5,425 nucleotides of DNA. It comes from an uncultured Erysipelotrichaceae bacterium. GTDB lineage: Bacteria > Bacillota_I > Bacilli_A > Erysipelotrichales > Erysipelotrichaceae. The stretch covers positions 1 through 5,425 of the forward strand of contig CADCPE010000127.1 of assembly GCA_902803275.1 (NCBI GenBank). Direction: 5' to 3'. Under the pieces are notes generated by a model. That model was given only the letters and a program-made list of their open reading frames with translations. It did no database searches and was not told the origin of the DNA. The translations under genes and the position numbers were made by a program. Below, one piece after another: positions 5,351 to 5,425 of this stretch (position 1 is the stretch's first letter; each line of letters begins with the position of its first letter).

Positions 5351-5425
5351 TTAGTGAGCATAAAGTGTTACACAGGCTTGCGATGAACTTGTAGTTGATG
5401 AGATGCAGACCTGAGCACTTGAACC
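5351..5425 (-). CDS. C-terminal end of an unidentified minus-strand gene (partial)
   Basis: Read on the minus strand from the window edge, one frame stays open for 24 codons and ends in TAA at 5353-5351. The peptide ends in SSTTSSSQACVTLYAH and is rich in Ser and Thr, with two cysteines. The stop sits 6 nt before a terminator-like hairpin, which is the main support for this being real coding sequence. Too little is visible to name a family. Another minus-strand frame is also open here but continues through both terminators, which makes it a poor candidate. Confidence 0.4.
   Translation of the reverse strand, partial: GSSAQVCISSTTSSSQACVTLYAH

Noticed and set aside
5401..5425. GGTTCAAGT on the minus strand suggesting a tRNA T-arm at the right edge
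   Set aside because: The base after the TTCAAGT loop is G where the T-stem needs C, no acceptor stem or discriminator/CCA context follows, and the downstream sequence does not fold as a tRNA.

Overview
The window looks like chromosomal DNA of a moderately low-GC Bacillota (Firmicutes). It has strong GGAGG-type ribosome binding sites, an FMN riboswitch in front of an ECF-type riboflavin transporter, U-tailed intrinsic terminators, and a cmk-der gene pair. The direct adjacency of cmk and der, with no rpsA between them, and the absence of signs of a diderm envelope would suit the Erysipelotrichia/Mollicutes side of the phylum. That placement is an inference from gene order, not something the sequence proves.

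Layout. On the minus strand, 87-794 encodes a complete zinc-binding sirtuin (NAD+-dependent protein deacylase). It is followed by a long nested hairpin that ends in a U-run at the left edge. A short divergent spacer leads to an FMN riboswitch on the plus strand (about 836-943). The riboswitch runs straight into ribU (953-1552), which probably starts at TTG. Its Shine-Dalgarno lies in the 3' strand of the riboswitch closing helix, so control is probably at translation. A modest terminator and a strong extended -10 promoter separate ribU from a three-gene plus-strand operon: an unrecognised 556-residue tail-anchored protein (1640-3310), cmk (3310-3972) and der (3974-5287). The operon is tightly packed (TAATG overlap, then a 1-nt gap) and ends at a strong terminator at 5290-5310. 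A second hairpin with a UUCG loop faces the other way and probably ends a minus-strand gene whose last 24 codons enter at the right edge.

How the genes relate. RibU imports riboflavin, the FMN/FAD precursor, and is switched off by FMN. CMP kinase makes CDP for nucleotide and phospholipid synthesis. Der is an essential double-GTPase factor for 50S ribosome assembly. The most novel item is the first gene of the operon. It encodes a mostly disordered protein with a conserved-looking N-terminus, seventeen tyrosine-centred YQQP-type repeats, a long acidic tail with several short predicted helices, and one C-terminal membrane helix. It is translationally coupled to two housekeeping genes. I could not name its function. 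Its architecture suggests a membrane-tethered scaffold, roughly a reversed ZipA-like layout.
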